This document shows, in pieces, positions 7,867 to 18,207 of a stretch of DNA of 64,000 bases. The position numbers were made by a program, and so were the translations under genes. Source of the DNA: Candidatus Hydrogenedentota bacterium (lineage in GTDB: Bacteria; Hydrogenedentota; Hydrogenedentia; Hydrogenedentales; SLHB01). A model generated the notes under the pieces. That model saw only the letters and a list, made by a program, of their open reading frames with translations. It was not told where the DNA came from and searched no databases. Location: positions 6,373-70,372 of the forward strand of contig JACRLJ010000045.1 of NCBI GenBank assembly GCA_016215105.1, read 5' to 3'. Within the stretch, counting starts at the first letter, position 1; each line of letters begins with the position of its first letter.

Positions 7867-10107
7867 ATGCCGCTATCTTTGGCAAACGGCGACATGGGGG
7901 CGATTATCTGGGGCGATGGCGCGCCGCTGAAGATTACGCTGGACAAGTACGACGCGTGGGAGTCGCGGGAGAAGTTTCCCGACGACGTCACCTACAAGCG
8001 GCTGCGGCAATTGGTGGCGGACAAGAAGACGGACGAGGCCGAGGGCATAATGCGCACGGAGCGCATCTATGAGAAGGGCCCGTATCCGACGCGGTTGCCG
8101 ATGCCGCGGCTCGAACTCAGCTTTGAGAAGCCGTTCGAGTGGGAACAGGGCCGGCTTCATCTGGCGACGGCGACAGCGGAGATTTCAGGGAAGGTCAACG
8201 GCGCCCCGACGACTGTTACGGCGCTGACAGCCGCGGACCGGAATGTGCTGGTGTTGGTTTTGCGCGGCAAGGCCGTGCCGAGTCCGGATGTGAAAGTCGG
8301 TCTGGCGTCAGAGGTGCAGGCGACGCTGCGCGGATGGGGCTATTCCGACCCTGAGGTACACGCCGAAGGCGGCGCGGGAACCTATTTCCAGAAGACACCG
8401 TCGGGGTACGCGTATGCGATTGCCTGGGGCCTTTTCCCGGGCACGGAGCCCGATACTCAAGCAATTGTTGTGTCGCTGGTATCGAGTGAAGAGAATCCGG
8501 ACCCGGTGGGCGCCGCGCGCGCCCTGGTCGAGGCGGCCTCGAAGGCGCCCGGTCAGCAGGACAAGCATCTGCGATGGTGGGCGGACTACTGGAATCGGTC
8601 GCGACTGACGATTCCAGACGCGCGGCTCGAAGCCCTGTACTACATCGAAATGTATAAGCTGGGGTGCGTGTCGCGTCCGGGGAAACTTCCGGTGACGCTG
8701 CAGGGTCTTTGGACACTGGACGGTGGCATGCCGCCGTGGTCCGGCGATTACCACTTGGACATGAACGTCCAGCAGTCGTACTGGCCAATTTACACGGCAA
8801 ATCGCCTGGAGCTTGGCCAGCCGCTATACGATACGTTTACGAAATGTGTTCCGCGGTGGCGGAAAGATTGCCAAAAGTTCTTCGGGTTTGATGGAATTTG
8901 GGCGGGTTGCGCGATCGGGCCGCGTGGCGAGCGGATCTGGGGCTACTCCGGGGTCGAGCTGTGGCCGGGCAACGCGGCGTGGCTGGCGCAGCACTACTGG
9001 CTGCATTTCCTATATTCCTGGGACAAGACCTTCTTGCGCGAGCAGGCGCTGCCGATGTTGCGTCTGTCGTTTCAAACGTACTCGAACCTGCTCGAAGCGG
9101 ATGCGGACGGCAAACTTCATGTTCCGCTGAGCTACTCGCCGGAATGGGGCGAGGGCGGGTTCAGCGCCTATTGCAAAGACCCAACGGTTGACCTTGCGTT
9201 GATTCGGTTCCTGTGCGGCGCGCTGCTACAGTCGAACGAGGCGCTGGGCGTTGAGGACCCGTTGACACCCCGCGTAAAGGAGGTGCTCGACAAGCTGGCG
9301 CCCTACCCGCAGCGCGATCATCGCCTGCTGATCAGCGCGGACACGCCGATGACGCATTCGCACCGTCATTTCTCCCATTTGATGGCAATACATCCGCTCG
9401 GGGTGTTGACCGTCGACGGGAGCGAGGACGACCGCGCGCTGATTCGGAATTCGCTGCTCGAGATACGAACCAAAGGTCTCGGCGAGTGGACTGGCTGGTC
9501 GTATCCGTGGATGTCGTTGATCGCATCGCGCGCGGGTTACGGCAACACGGCCTGGCAAATGCTCGATTTGTACGCCAACGCGTTCATCACGCCGAACACC
9601 TTCCATGTCAATGGCGATCCCCGCATTCACGGTGTGTCGCTTTTCGACTATGAGCCCATGACGCTCGAAGCGGGATTTGGGGCGGCGGCGGCGATCATGG
9701 AGATGCTGCTGCAGTCGTACAACGGGACCATTCGGGTGTTTCCCACGATGCCGGATCGCTGGCATGACGCGCACTTCGAAGATTTGCGCGCCGAGGGAGC
9801 GTTTGTCGTGACGGCAAAGATGGCCGCGGGCAAGGTGGTGTTTGCTAGTATCCGGTCCGAGGCGGGACGCCCGTGCCGTGTCAAGAATCCGTTTGGCGCC
9901 GCCGCCATGACGGTGGAAAACGTCACGAAGGGAACGCAGCAGGATGTCACGGGAGAATCCGCGATCTTTGACACGGAGGCCGGATCGGTTTACCTGCTCT
10001 ATCCCGCCGGCGCGAAACCGGACGCTCAGGCGATGGGGCTTGGGCCTCTGAATCGAGGGGCCGGGCAGGCGAACTATTACGGCGTGAAGCGTCTGGCGCG
10101 GTTCTAG
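7867..10107 (+). CDS. GH95-like glycoside hydrolase, probably 5'-damaged
   Basis: This 746-residue protein resembles family 95 glycosidases (alpha-L-fucosidase or alpha-galactosidase type), with an (alpha/alpha)6-barrel core. It opens with LANGDMGAIIWGDG, matching the family's N-terminal GNGRLGAMVFG strand. Late segments NTFHVNGDPRIHG and EAGFGAAAAIMEMLLQS match the family's C-terminal active-site region. Homologues normally have a signal peptide and N-terminal residues that are missing here. An ATG at 7821, overlapping the upstream stop, runs only eight codons before a stop, while the main frame is open from 7831 without an ATG. A frameshift or small deletion near 7821-7866 is likely. The usable start at 7867 has GAGGGG six bases upstream. 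Confidence 0.8.
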   Translation: MPLSLANGDMGAIIWGDGAPLKITLDKYDAWESREKFPDDVTYKRLRQLVADKKTDEAEGIMRTERIYEKGPYPTRLPMPRLELSFEKPFEWEQGRLHLATATAEISGKVNGAPTTVTALTAADRNVLVLVLRGKAVPSPDVKVGLASEVQATLRGWGYSDPEVHAEGGAGTYFQKTPSGYAYAIAWGLFPGTEPDTQAIVVSLVSSEENPDPVGAARALVEAASKAPGQQDKHLRWWADYWNRSRLTIPDARLEALYYIEMYKLGCVSRPGKLPVTLQGLWTLDGGMPPWSGDYHLDMNVQQSYWPIYTANRLELGQPLYDTFTKCVPRWRKDCQKFFGFDGIWAGCAIGPRGERIWGYSGVELWPGNAAWLAQHYWLHFLYSWDKTFLREQALPMLRLSFQTYSNLLEADADGKLHVPLSYSPEWGEGGFSAYCKDPTVDLALIRFLCGALLQSNEALGVEDPLTPRVKEVLDKLAPYPQRDHRLLISADTPMTHSHRHFSHLMAIHPLGVLTVDGSEDDRALIRNSLLEIRTKGLGEWTGWSYPWMSLIASRAGYGNTAWQMLDLYANAFITPNTFHVNGDPRIHGVSLFDYEPMTLEAGFGAAAAIMEMLLQSYNGTIRVFPTMPDRWHDAHFEDLRAEGAFVVTAKMAAGKVVFASIRSEAGRPCRVKNPFGAAAMTVENVTKGTQQDVTGESAIFDTEAGSVYLLYPAGAKPDAQAMGLGPLNRGAGQANYYGVKRLARF

Positions 10108-10319
10108 AGGCGCGGCCAGAAAGCCTCCGCGCGAGGCGCTTCGAGCGTGATGTGCGGCGCCGGGGACGTTTTTCTTCGCGTTCTTGGTCTGTGATATACT
10201 CTGGCCGCCTGTGAGTTACCTGTGAGCGCCATCCGCGCTTGGCGCTCCGTTGTCGTCGGCGCGGTAAACAAGTCGTATGTCATCCAGTCGCGGCCACACC
10301 GCCTTGGGCCGCCATAAGT

Positions 10320-10339
10320 CGAAAAGGCGCGCCTTTTCG
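10320..10339. promoter_or_regulatory. Perfect 20-bp palindrome just upstream of a start codon
   Basis: CGAAAAGGCGCGCCTTTTCG is a perfect palindrome ending 13 bases before the GTG start at 10353 and adjoining the GGGGAGAGAG ribosome site. It could be a regulator-binding site; with no loop it is a poor RNA hairpin. Confidence 0.45.
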
Positions 10340-10352
10340 CGGGGAGAGAGTC

Positions 10353-10880
10353 GTGAGTGAAGAAAAAGAATCTGTACAGACGAGTCAGTCCGGTCAGGCC
10401 GGCGAAGAAGCCGCGGCTACTCCGGCGGCGGTAGCGAAGAGCGGGTCCAATCTCCGGCTCAAGATCTTGCTGGGGTTGCTACTCTTGTGTGTTATCGATG
10501 TTGCCTACGAGAAGGTGTGGGGCAATATGTTGGCGCGCAGCCTGAAACCGTTCGCCGAGGAGAAGATGGCCGAGTTTAGCAAGAATCCCGGCGGGCTGAA
10601 GGAAGAATACGCGTCCGGTGTCTCCGCGGCGCGCGAGTATGTGATGTTCGGGGAACGCCTGGGAAAAGTCTCCATCTATATCCGGTCGTCCGATGAGGGC
10701 GGGGAGCACTACTCGGAAGTGGACTATTTCTACGAGAAAGACGGCAGCGGATGGAAGTTCAAGGAGAGCGGTGGCTGCGACGAGAGTCAGTGCCGTCCCG
10801 AAGCGATGAGAGCGTTTGGTCTGAAGCCGACCCCGGCTCCCCCGGTTCCGGTAAAGGCGCCGACAAAGGAAAAGTCCTAG
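10353..10880 (+). CDS. Hypothetical single-pass membrane protein
   Basis: I do not recognise this 175-residue protein. After an acidic, alanine-rich cytoplasmic tail (1-33) comes one hydrophobic helix (LKILLGLLLLCVIDVAY, about 35-51), then a soluble domain with mixed charge and a proline/lysine-rich end. The domain contains YIRSSDEGGEHYSEVDYFYEK, split here in description as a charged beta-like segment near 110-130, and two cysteines (CDESQC). I chose the GTG at 10353 because GGGGAGAGAG lies just upstream; an earlier start would add an arginine-rich stretch without homology. It stands alone between the glycosidase and the convergent purQ. Confidence 0.7.
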   Translation: MSEEKESVQTSQSGQAGEEAAATPAAVAKSGSNLRLKILLGLLLLCVIDVAYEKVWGNMLARSLKPFAEEKMAEFSKNPGGLKEEYASGVSAAREYVMFGERLGKVSIYIRSSDEGGEHYSEVDYFYEKDGSGWKFKESGGCDESQCRPEAMRAFGLKPTPAPPVPVKAPTKEKS

Positions 10881-10894
10881 GGTCTGGCGAGTGG

Positions 10895-11692
10895 CTAGTT
10901 GAAGGCGTCCCGAGCGTACTCGACCGCGTTTCGGAATAGCTGGAGGCCTGCGCCTTCGGCGGGCAGGGGTTCCCGCGTGGCGCGCGGGTGATGCGCGCGC
11001 TCGGTGTAGGCCTCGGGGTGGGGCATGAGTCCGAAGATGCGGCCGCTGGCGTCGCAGATTCCGGCGATATCGTCAACGGACGCGTTGGGATTGGCCGGAT
11101 AGGCGCCTTTGGCCGGAAGACCAGCCCGCGTGCAGTACCGCAACGCAACGTGGCCGCCGTCCTGCAATGCGCGCAGCAAAGTGTCGTCCTGTGCGAGAAA
11201 TCGGCCTTCCCCGTGTCGCACGGGCAACTCGAACGTGCGCAAATTCCTGGTCCAAACACAAGGTGACTGCGGGTTGGGTTGCAGGTAGACCCAGCGGTCC
11301 TCGAAGCGGCCGGACTCGTTGTGCGTGAGCGTGACCTCTTGCCGGAACAAGCCCCCGATCGCCGGCAGCAATCCCATCTTAACCATCACCTGAAATCCGT
11401 TACAGATCCCGATGGCGAGTTTTCCGTCGGCCACGAATTGCTTGAGCGCAGCGCCGAGCTTGTAGCGCAAGCGGTTCGCGAGAATTTTCCCGGACGCCAC
11501 GTCGTCGCCAAAGGAGAAGCCGCCGGGAATCGCGAGAATGTGATAGTCGCGAAGGCGATCCGGCGCGTCGATCAAATCGTTGAGATGCGCGCGTTCGGCG
11601 GTGGCGCCGGCGCGGGAGAACGCCACCTGCGTTTCGGCGTCGCAGTTGATTCCAAACCCTGTCAATACCAGCGCGCGAACGGCCACGGTCAC
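10895..11692 (-). CDS. purQ: Phosphoribosylformylglycinamidine synthase glutaminase subunit PurQ
   Basis: PurQ releases ammonia from glutamine for step four of purine synthesis. The 265-residue class-I amidotransferase has the nucleophile cysteine in GICNGFQ (near 91), the oxyanion segment PGGFSFGDD, and the His/Glu pair in LMPHPEAY. The GTG at 11692 overlaps the purL TGA as GTGA, typical of translational coupling; GTG codons at 11695 and 11686 are alternatives. The frame extends upstream inside purL, which is not used. It is the last gene of purM-purL-purQ and converges on the membrane protein gene. Confidence 0.93.
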   Translation of the reverse strand: MTVAVRALVLTGFGINCDAETQVAFSRAGATAERAHLNDLIDAPDRLRDYHILAIPGGFSFGDDVASGKILANRLRYKLGAALKQFVADGKLAIGICNGFQVMVKMGLLPAIGGLFRQEVTLTHNESGRFEDRWVYLQPNPQSPCVWTRNLRTFELPVRHGEGRFLAQDDTLLRALQDGGHVALRYCTRAGLPAKGAYPANPNASVDDIAGICDASGRIFGLMPHPEAYTERAHHPRATREPLPAEGAGLQLFRNAVEYARDAFN

Positions 11693-14632
11693 CACCTCAA
11701 GGGCTTCTGCCAAGCTTCTTTCAGCTCGGCTAACGGCGCATCCAAGAGCACGCCGGATTGTCCGACTATTTTCAACATGGGTTCTGGAATGACTTCGCCG
11801 AGCCGCACGACCACGCTGCCGATCAGCGCTCGCTCGAATGCGGCTGCGCTTGCGGCGGGAACGCTCACGACGAAGCGGCTTTGGGATTCGCTGAATAGCG
11901 CCACGACCGGATTGTCGACGCCGATTCCAGATAGGTCGAGTGACATGCCGTAGCCACCCGCGAACGCGGATTCGGCCAAGGCGACGGCCAAGCCTCCATC
12001 CGAACAATCGTGGCACGAAGCCACGAGTCCGTGCTCCATGGCCGTGGCGAGGGCGCGGTAGAGCCGCAGGGCAGACGCGAAGTCCACTTTCGGGACCGAG
12101 GCGCCGAGTTGGCCGCGCAGGCCGAGGTATTCGCTGCCGCCCATTTCGTGTGATGTCTTCCCGAGTACATAAACAATGTCACCGGGATTCTTGACGTCCA
12201 TCGAGACGACCTGGTTCACATCGTCGAGCACGGCGACCGCGGTAAAGAGCACGGTCGGCGGAATCGAGATCTTGGTGTCGCCGATCTTGTAGTCGTTCTT
12301 CATTCTGTCTTTGCCGCTGATGAGCGGAATGCCGTAGTACGTGCAGGCGTCGTACAGCGCTTCGCCACACCGGACCAGCTGTGCGAGCTTGTACTCGCCG
12401 TCGGGCGTCTTGTCGCTTTGCACGGGATCGGGCCAGCAGAAATTGTCGAGACCGGCGATTCGTCCCGGCTGGGCGCCAACGCAGACCAGATTGCGCACCG
12501 CCTCGTCCACCGCGCAGGCCATCATCCAGTAGGTGTCGAGGTCGCTGTACTTGGGGCAGATGCCGCAGGCGACGGCGACACCGCGCTGCGAGTCATGCAC
12601 CGGCCGAATTACGGCCGCGTCGCCGGGGCCGTCGTGATCCGCGCCTTGGAATTGTTTGAGGACGCTTTGCGCGAGCACTTCGTGGTCGTACATGCGCACG
12701 AAGGATTCTTTGCTGCACACGTTGAGCGAGCCGAGAACGGCTTTGAGTTCGGCTTCGAGATCGGCGTACGCGGGGATCGTCTCGGGACCGAGGACGGGAG
12801 GCGTCCACACCGCGTTGAGGTCCATGCGCGGCACGCCGTCGTGGAGGAACTCCATGTCGAGCGAGGCGATTCGCTTACCTTCGTAGTAACACTCGAGACG
12901 GCCGGAATTGGTGAAGGACCCGATTACAGTGGCTTCGACGGCGCGGCGGCGGGCCAGATCGAGAAACGCTTGGAGACGGTCCGGCGCCACGGCCAAGGTC
13001 ATGCGTTCTTGCGCCTCGGACAGAAAGATTTCCCACGGAGCAAGGCCGGCGTATTTGAGCGGGGCCTTGTCGAGATGGACTTCGGCGCCGCCGGGATCCT
13101 TGGCCATTTCGCCGACGCTCGACGAGAGGCCGCCGGCGCCGTTGTCAGTGATGCAGGTGTAGAGTTCGAGGTCGCGCGCCTCGAGCAGGAAATCGGTCAT
13201 CTTCTTCTGGGTGATGGCGTCGCCAATCTGCACCGCGGTGGCGGGAGATCCCTCGTGCAATTCCTCAGAGGAGAACGTGGCGCCGTGAATACCGTCTTTG
13301 CCGATGCGGCCGCCGGTCATAACGATGAGATCGCCGGGCCGGGCCGCCTTGACGTGACTGGGCTTGCCGCCTATGGTGGCGGGGATGAGGCCGCCGGTGC
13401 CGCAGAAGACCAGGGGCTTTCCGAGGAAGCGCTCGTGAAACACGATGGCGCCGTTCACGTCGGGGATGCCGCTTTGATTGCCGCCGTCCTTGACGCCCTG
13501 ATGCACGCCGCGCAGTACCCGGCGCGGGTGAAGCAGGCGCGAGGGAATGGCTGCGTCGTGAAAGGGGGAGGCAAAACAAAACACGTCGGTGTTGAAGATG
13601 CACTTGCATCCGAGACCGGCGCCGGCGATGTCGCGATTCACGCCGACTATGCCCGTGATGGCGCCGCCATAGGGGTCGAGCGCGGAGGGGCTGTTGTGCG
13701 TTTCGGCTTTGACGGCGATGTTCCACTGGTCGTCGAATTTGATGATGCCCGCATTGTCGTGGAAGACGCTGACCAGCCAATTGATGTGGCGGCCGACTTC
13801 CTCAGTGACGCGGCGAACGTAGGTCTTGAAGAGGCTGTCTATGACGCGTGTCTTTCCGGTCTCGTCGGTGTAGTGGACGCGCGCGTCGAAAATCTTGTGT
13901 TTGCAGTGTTCGGACCACGTCTGCGCGAGGATTTCGATCTCGATGTCCGTGGGCTGGATGGGCAGACCGAGTTTCTTGCGGCGGGCCTGCACATCGGGCG
14001 TGGCGTAGTAGGCTTGGATGGCCTTCATTTCGCGGAGTTCGAGCGCGAGGGTCATCGAGCGGCTCAGCGCGGTGAGCGCGTCGTCCGAAACGCCGAGATT
14101 GACCTGGTGGACTTCGGCGGAGCTGCGTTCGGTGACGACCGGCAGGCCGAGCAGGGATTGGCCCTGGAGTTTGGTCATCTCGTCGGCGGACTTGACGACC
14201 CAGCGTTGTATCAACTCGTTGGCCAGCAGATCCCGCGCAATGTGTTCGCACGTCTTTGCGTCGATGGCGCCGCTCAGCAGGTATTGGGTGGACTTGTAGA
14301 CGGCCTCGCCGGGGGCCAGGCTGCGGCCGAGGGTATCGGCGATGCCTTCCGCGGCGCTCTTGCCAACGTTGTCCGTGACGCCGGGCCGGAACCCGACCTC
14401 GATGAGATAGGAGAAATCGTCGGCGAGCGTAGCGTCGGTGACGGAGCGTTGAATCACGGGATCGGTAAACAACTCCGCGCGGACACGGTCGAGTTCCTCG
14501 GGCGTGACCGTCGCATTGACGGTGTAGACGTCAATGACGCGCACCGCATCGACGGCGATACCCAGGTCTTCGGCAAGTTGCTTACGAACGCCGGCCCCGG
14601 ACGCGTCCGGGAAGCCGGGTTTCATCGCGACT

Positions 14633-14649
<17 letters not shown>
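11689..14649 (-). CDS. purL: FGAM synthase PurL with fused tandem PurS-like domains
   Basis: This is the ATP-dependent synthetase subunit of phosphoribosylformylglycinamidine synthase. Of 986 residues, the first ~165 form two PurS-like repeats (one begins IEVAMKPGFPDASG, the other IEVGFRPGVTDN). The PurL core follows, with SEHCKHKIF near 250, VKAETHNSPSA, and a second ATP-grasp-like half with FQGADHDGPGDAAV. Large one-chain PurL enzymes also contain the glutaminase; here that is separate PurQ, so the architecture is intermediate. I chose the ATG at 14649, where PurS homology begins and GGAAG lies eight bases upstream; GTG 14685 and ATG 14667 are alternatives. It overlaps purM by 17 bases. No separate purS gene is present. 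Confidence 0.94.
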
Positions 14650-15703
<1,054 letters not shown>

Positions 15704-15741
15704 GAGAGGTTCCTTTGGTGTTGATAACTTGACTCGAACGT

Positions 15742-15771
15742 ACGATACGCCGCGGGCTGGTGATTAGTCAA
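15742..15771 (-). promoter_or_regulatory. Putative sigma-70 promoter of purM operon
   Basis: Read on the minus strand, TTGACT (15771-15766) and TATCGT (15747-15742) are 18 bases apart, about 40 bases before purM. It lies in the 106-base spacer shared with the divergent LysR gene, where that regulator could act. Confidence 0.45.
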
Positions 15772-15809
15772 ATGAAATGTTATGATGAATCCGATAAGGA
15801 GAAGTTATC

Positions 15810-16673
15810 ATGACGCTGGAGGCGTTGCGGTGCTTTTGCGCGGTGGCGGAGGTGGGCAACTTTCGCGCCGCGGCGGAGCGCGTCCACCGGTCGCAACCGG
15901 CGGTGAGCCAGCAAATCAAGGCGCTCGAACGCGAGACGGGGCACGTGCTGTTCGAGCGGCGCCGGCGCGCGCTGACGCCCGCCGGGCGGGCGCTGTACGA
16001 GCGGGCGCGGCGGCTCCTGAGCGATTCGGACGCGCTGGAGCGTGAGTTGCGCGATTTCGACGAGGCGGCGACCGGGGAACTGCGCCTGGGCGCGAGCGAT
16101 ACGACGACGCTGTATTTCCTGCCGCCGTACGTTAAGGCGTTCGCGAAGGCAATGCCGCGGACCCGGCTGGTGATCGTCAACCGGCCGACGGAGGCGGTGG
16201 CGGAGTTGGTCCTGCGGGGGGACATCGATCTCGGGATTACGACGTTGCCAATAGAACACGGCGAGCTCGTCGAGCGGGAACTGTTTCGGCAGGAGTTGGT
16301 TTTGGTGACCCCAAAGAGGCGGCGCCTGGGACACGGCGGAAAGGTGAATCTGGCGGACTTGCGCGACGAGCGGTTTCTGCTGCTGGACGCGCACACGCGG
16401 ACCGGAACGCTATTGCGGGACCACTTCCGGCAGGAGGGGTTCGAGCCGCAAGTGGTCATGGATAGCGGGAGTTTCGAGGTGATCAAGCGGTACGTGGCCG
16501 AGGGAATTGGACTGTCGTTCTTGCCGCGCTCGGTGGTCACCGCCGCTGACCGCGGCTTGGCCGTGACGCCGGTTCAGGGCCTGCCGGTGGTGCGAATAGG
16601 CGCAATCTGGCGGCGCGGGGCGTACCGAAGCAAAGGCGCAGCGGCGTTCTTGAGGGCGCTCAACGCGGAATGA
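15810..16673 (+). CDS. LysR-family transcriptional regulator
   Basis: This 287-residue DNA-binding regulator has the classical N-terminal winged helix-turn-helix (AVAEVGNFRAAAERVHRSQP then AVSQQIKALERETG), residues about 10-50, and a C-terminal periplasmic-binding-protein-like effector domain from about residue 90. GATAAGGAG lies just upstream of the ATG. It is divergent from purM; LysR proteins often control the divergent neighbour, but purine synthesis is not a usual LysR target, so the link is only suggestive. The effector is unknown. Confidence 0.92.
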   Translation: MTLEALRCFCAVAEVGNFRAAAERVHRSQPAVSQQIKALERETGHVLFERRRRALTPAGRALYERARRLLSDSDALERELRDFDEAATGELRLGASDTTTLYFLPPYVKAFAKAMPRTRLVIVNRPTEAVAELVLRGDIDLGITTLPIEHGELVERELFRQELVLVTPKRRRLGHGGKVNLADLRDERFLLLDAHTRTGTLLRDHFRQEGFEPQVVMDSGSFEVIKRYVAEGIGLSFLPRSVVTAADRGLAVTPVQGLPVVRIGAIWRRGAYRSKGAAAFLRALNAE

Positions 16674-16755
16674 CAGGTAAGATCAGGGAGATGAGGTTAG
16701 TTTTCCAGGAAAGTTCAGGCGCAGGCGCGTGTGCGTTGTTGTGGCGGGCATATGT

Positions 16756-16767
16756 CCTGATATCAGG
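16756..16767. promoter_or_regulatory. Palindrome upstream of dinD, candidate operator
   Basis: CCTGATATCAGG is a perfect 12-bp palindrome about 20 bases upstream of a TATTAT -10-like hexamer (16788-16793). dinD genes are damage-inducible in E. coli, so this could be a LexA-type site, but it matches no LexA consensus known to me. Confidence 0.35.
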
Positions 16768-16832
16768 TTCTTGCGACGAAAACGTGCTATTATTTGGTCT
16801 CGGTAGTCATGGGACTAAACAAGGGGAACACC

Positions 16833-17693
16833 ATGGATAAGAGGGTTATTCTGAAGCTTCACTCGAGTTTTGAAGAAATTGTGTTACACGACGACGCGAC
16901 AGGTGCGGAATTCTGGTGCGCACGGGACCTGCAGACGCTCTTGGGCTATGCCCGCTGGGAGAACTTCGTTAAGGTAATTGAGAAAGCCACCAAGGCTTGC
17001 AAGAATTCCGGCCACAGCCCACAGGACCATTTTCTTGAGATCACGAAAATGGTTGACGTAGGGTCGAACACAAAGCGCGAGATCGACGATTTTGCGCTTA
17101 CGCGGTATGCGTGCTATCTCATTGCCCAGAATGGAGATCCGGGGAAGGACCAGATAGCCTTTGCGCAGACGTATTTCGCTGTTCAGACGCGCAAGCAGGA
17201 GATAATAATCAGTCGACTAGCCGAGGCCGAGCGTGTTACGGCGCGCAAGAAGCTGACGAAGTCGGAGAAAGAACTATCCGGGATTATCTTTGAGCGGCTT
17301 CAGGACCATGAGAGTTTCGCTCGCATACGAAGTAAGGGTGACACGGCGCTTTTCGGGGGTAGAACTACGCACGATATGAAGCGCGCGCTGAGAGTTCCCA
17401 AGGGGCGTCCATTGGCGGACTTCCTTCCGACCATTACCATAAAGGCGAAGGACTTTGCCAACGAAATCACCAATTTCAACATCAAGCAGAATGAGCTTCG
17501 CACTGAGGCATCAGTAACAACTGAGCACGTCAAGAATAGCCAAGATGTTCGGGGCGTGTTGGTTGGGCGCGGAATAAAGCCTGAACTACTTCCTGCGGCG
17601 GAGGACGTCAAGAAGGTCGAACGACGAATGGAGTCCGAGCATAGGAAGTTGCCTGCAACAGCTAAGAGGAATAGGGCTTTGCCTAGTGACTAG
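16833..17693 (+). CDS. dinD: DNA damage-inducible protein D
   Basis: This 286-residue protein matches DinD, an SOS-induced protein with an N-terminal Bro-N-like domain (FWCARDLQTLLGYARWENF) followed by the DinD signature HFLEITKMVDVGSNTKREIDDFALTRYACYLIAQNGDP, spread over residues ~70-110. E. coli DinD limits RecA filament activity. AAGGGGAA six bases upstream supports the ATG at 16833 over an earlier one at 16794. The C-terminal tail (KVERRMESEHRKLPATAKR) is basic. The gene is solitary; its base composition is a little more AT-rich than its neighbours, as if transferred. Confidence 0.88.
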   Translation: MDKRVILKLHSSFEEIVLHDDATGAEFWCARDLQTLLGYARWENFVKVIEKATKACKNSGHSPQDHFLEITKMVDVGSNTKREIDDFALTRYACYLIAQNGDPGKDQIAFAQTYFAVQTRKQEIIISRLAEAERVTARKKLTKSEKELSGIIFERLQDHESFARIRSKGDTALFGGRTTHDMKRALRVPKGRPLADFLPTITIKAKDFANEITNFNIKQNELRTEASVTTEHVKNSQDVRGVLVGRGIKPELLPAAEDVKKVERRMESEHRKLPATAKRNRALPSD

Positions 17694-17726
17694 CCGAAAG
17701 AGTTGGCAGCGGGAAATCAGGGAAAT

Positions 17727-17755
17727 TTGAAAACTGCGCGGGGATCGGGTACACT
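17727..17755 (+). promoter_or_regulatory. Sigma-70-type promoter of the tRNA pair
   Basis: TTGAAA (17727-17732) and TACACT (17750-17755) are exactly 17 bases apart, about 58 bases upstream of the first tRNA. It lies just after the dinD stop codon. Confidence 0.6.
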
Positions 17756-17769
17756 TAGGATGGATGGTG

Positions 17770-17793
17770 GCGAGTCCGCGAGGACTCGCTTTT
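17770..17793 (+). terminator. Hairpin with T-run in the tRNA leader
   Basis: GCGAGTCC (17770-17777) and GGACTCGC (17782-17789) form a perfect 8-bp stem with loop GCGA, followed by TTTT. It looks like a small terminator, yet it sits downstream of the apparent tRNA promoter, so it may end dinD read-through or act as a leader attenuator. Confidence 0.5.
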
Positions 17794-17812
17794 GTTTGTC
17801 GCAATAGACCAC

Positions 17813-17888
17813 GAACGGGTAGCTCAGCTGGTAGAGCATCGGACTTTTAATCCGGTGGTCGCGGGTTCGAACCCCGCCCCGTTCACCA
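17813..17888 (+). tRNA. tRNA-Lys (UUU)
   Basis: A full cloverleaf is readable: acceptor GAACGGG/CCCGTTC, D-stem GCTC/GAGC, anticodon loop CTTTTAA with anticodon TTT, and T-arm GCGGG-TTCGAAC-CCCGC. The discriminator is A and CCA is encoded (17886-17888). It reads AAA and AAG lysine codons and is the first of two adjacent tRNAs. Confidence 0.97.
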
Positions 17889-17912
17889 TGTATACATAGA
17901 TTAATCTTCGGC

Positions 17913-17990
17913 GTCCCTATCGTCTAGCCTGGCCTAGGACACCGCCCTTTCACGGCGGCGACACGAGTTCAAATCTCGTTGGGGACGCCA
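17913..17990 (+). tRNA. tRNA-Glu (UUC)
   Basis: The acceptor GTCCCTA pairs with TGGGGAC, the anticodon stem CCGCC/GGCGG encloses CTTTCAC with anticodon TTC, and the T-arm is ACGAG-TTCAAAT-CTCGT. The discriminator is G and CCA is encoded. It lies 24 bases after tRNA-Lys and is probably cotranscribed with it. Confidence 0.97.
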
Positions 17991-18076
17991 ATTCTTTTTC
18001 TGCGGGGGTAGCGAGGGGCTAAAGGCGCCCTAGTCAACACAAAGAGTGGCTAACACAAGCCATGGCGATGGTACCC

Positions 18077-18180
18077 GGACGGCGAGGACGCCGTCCCTCC
18101 CGTTCGCTCTAACATAGGGTTTGTTGGAGGCCCCAACAGGATTGCCGCTCGGCCCGGGAGGGTCCGCGTCCCCGCGGACC
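18077..18180. repeat. Two intergenic hairpins of the TCCT-loop family
   Basis: GGACGGC-GAGGAC-GCCGTCC lies at 18077-18096 and GGTCCGC-GTCCCC-GCGGACC at 18161-18180. Both are perfect 7-bp stems with six-base loops in opposite orientation. Similar hairpins with different stems occur at 21372, 25182, 25218, 40539, 41705, 58677, 58782 and 62623. Confidence 0.7.
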
Positions 18181-18207
18181 GTAGCGTTCGCGGTATCGCC
18201 GGACTAT

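Noticed and set aside
17770-17793. Riboswitch or T-box before the tRNA genes
   Set aside because: The leader is only one short hairpin, too small for a known riboswitch or T-box.
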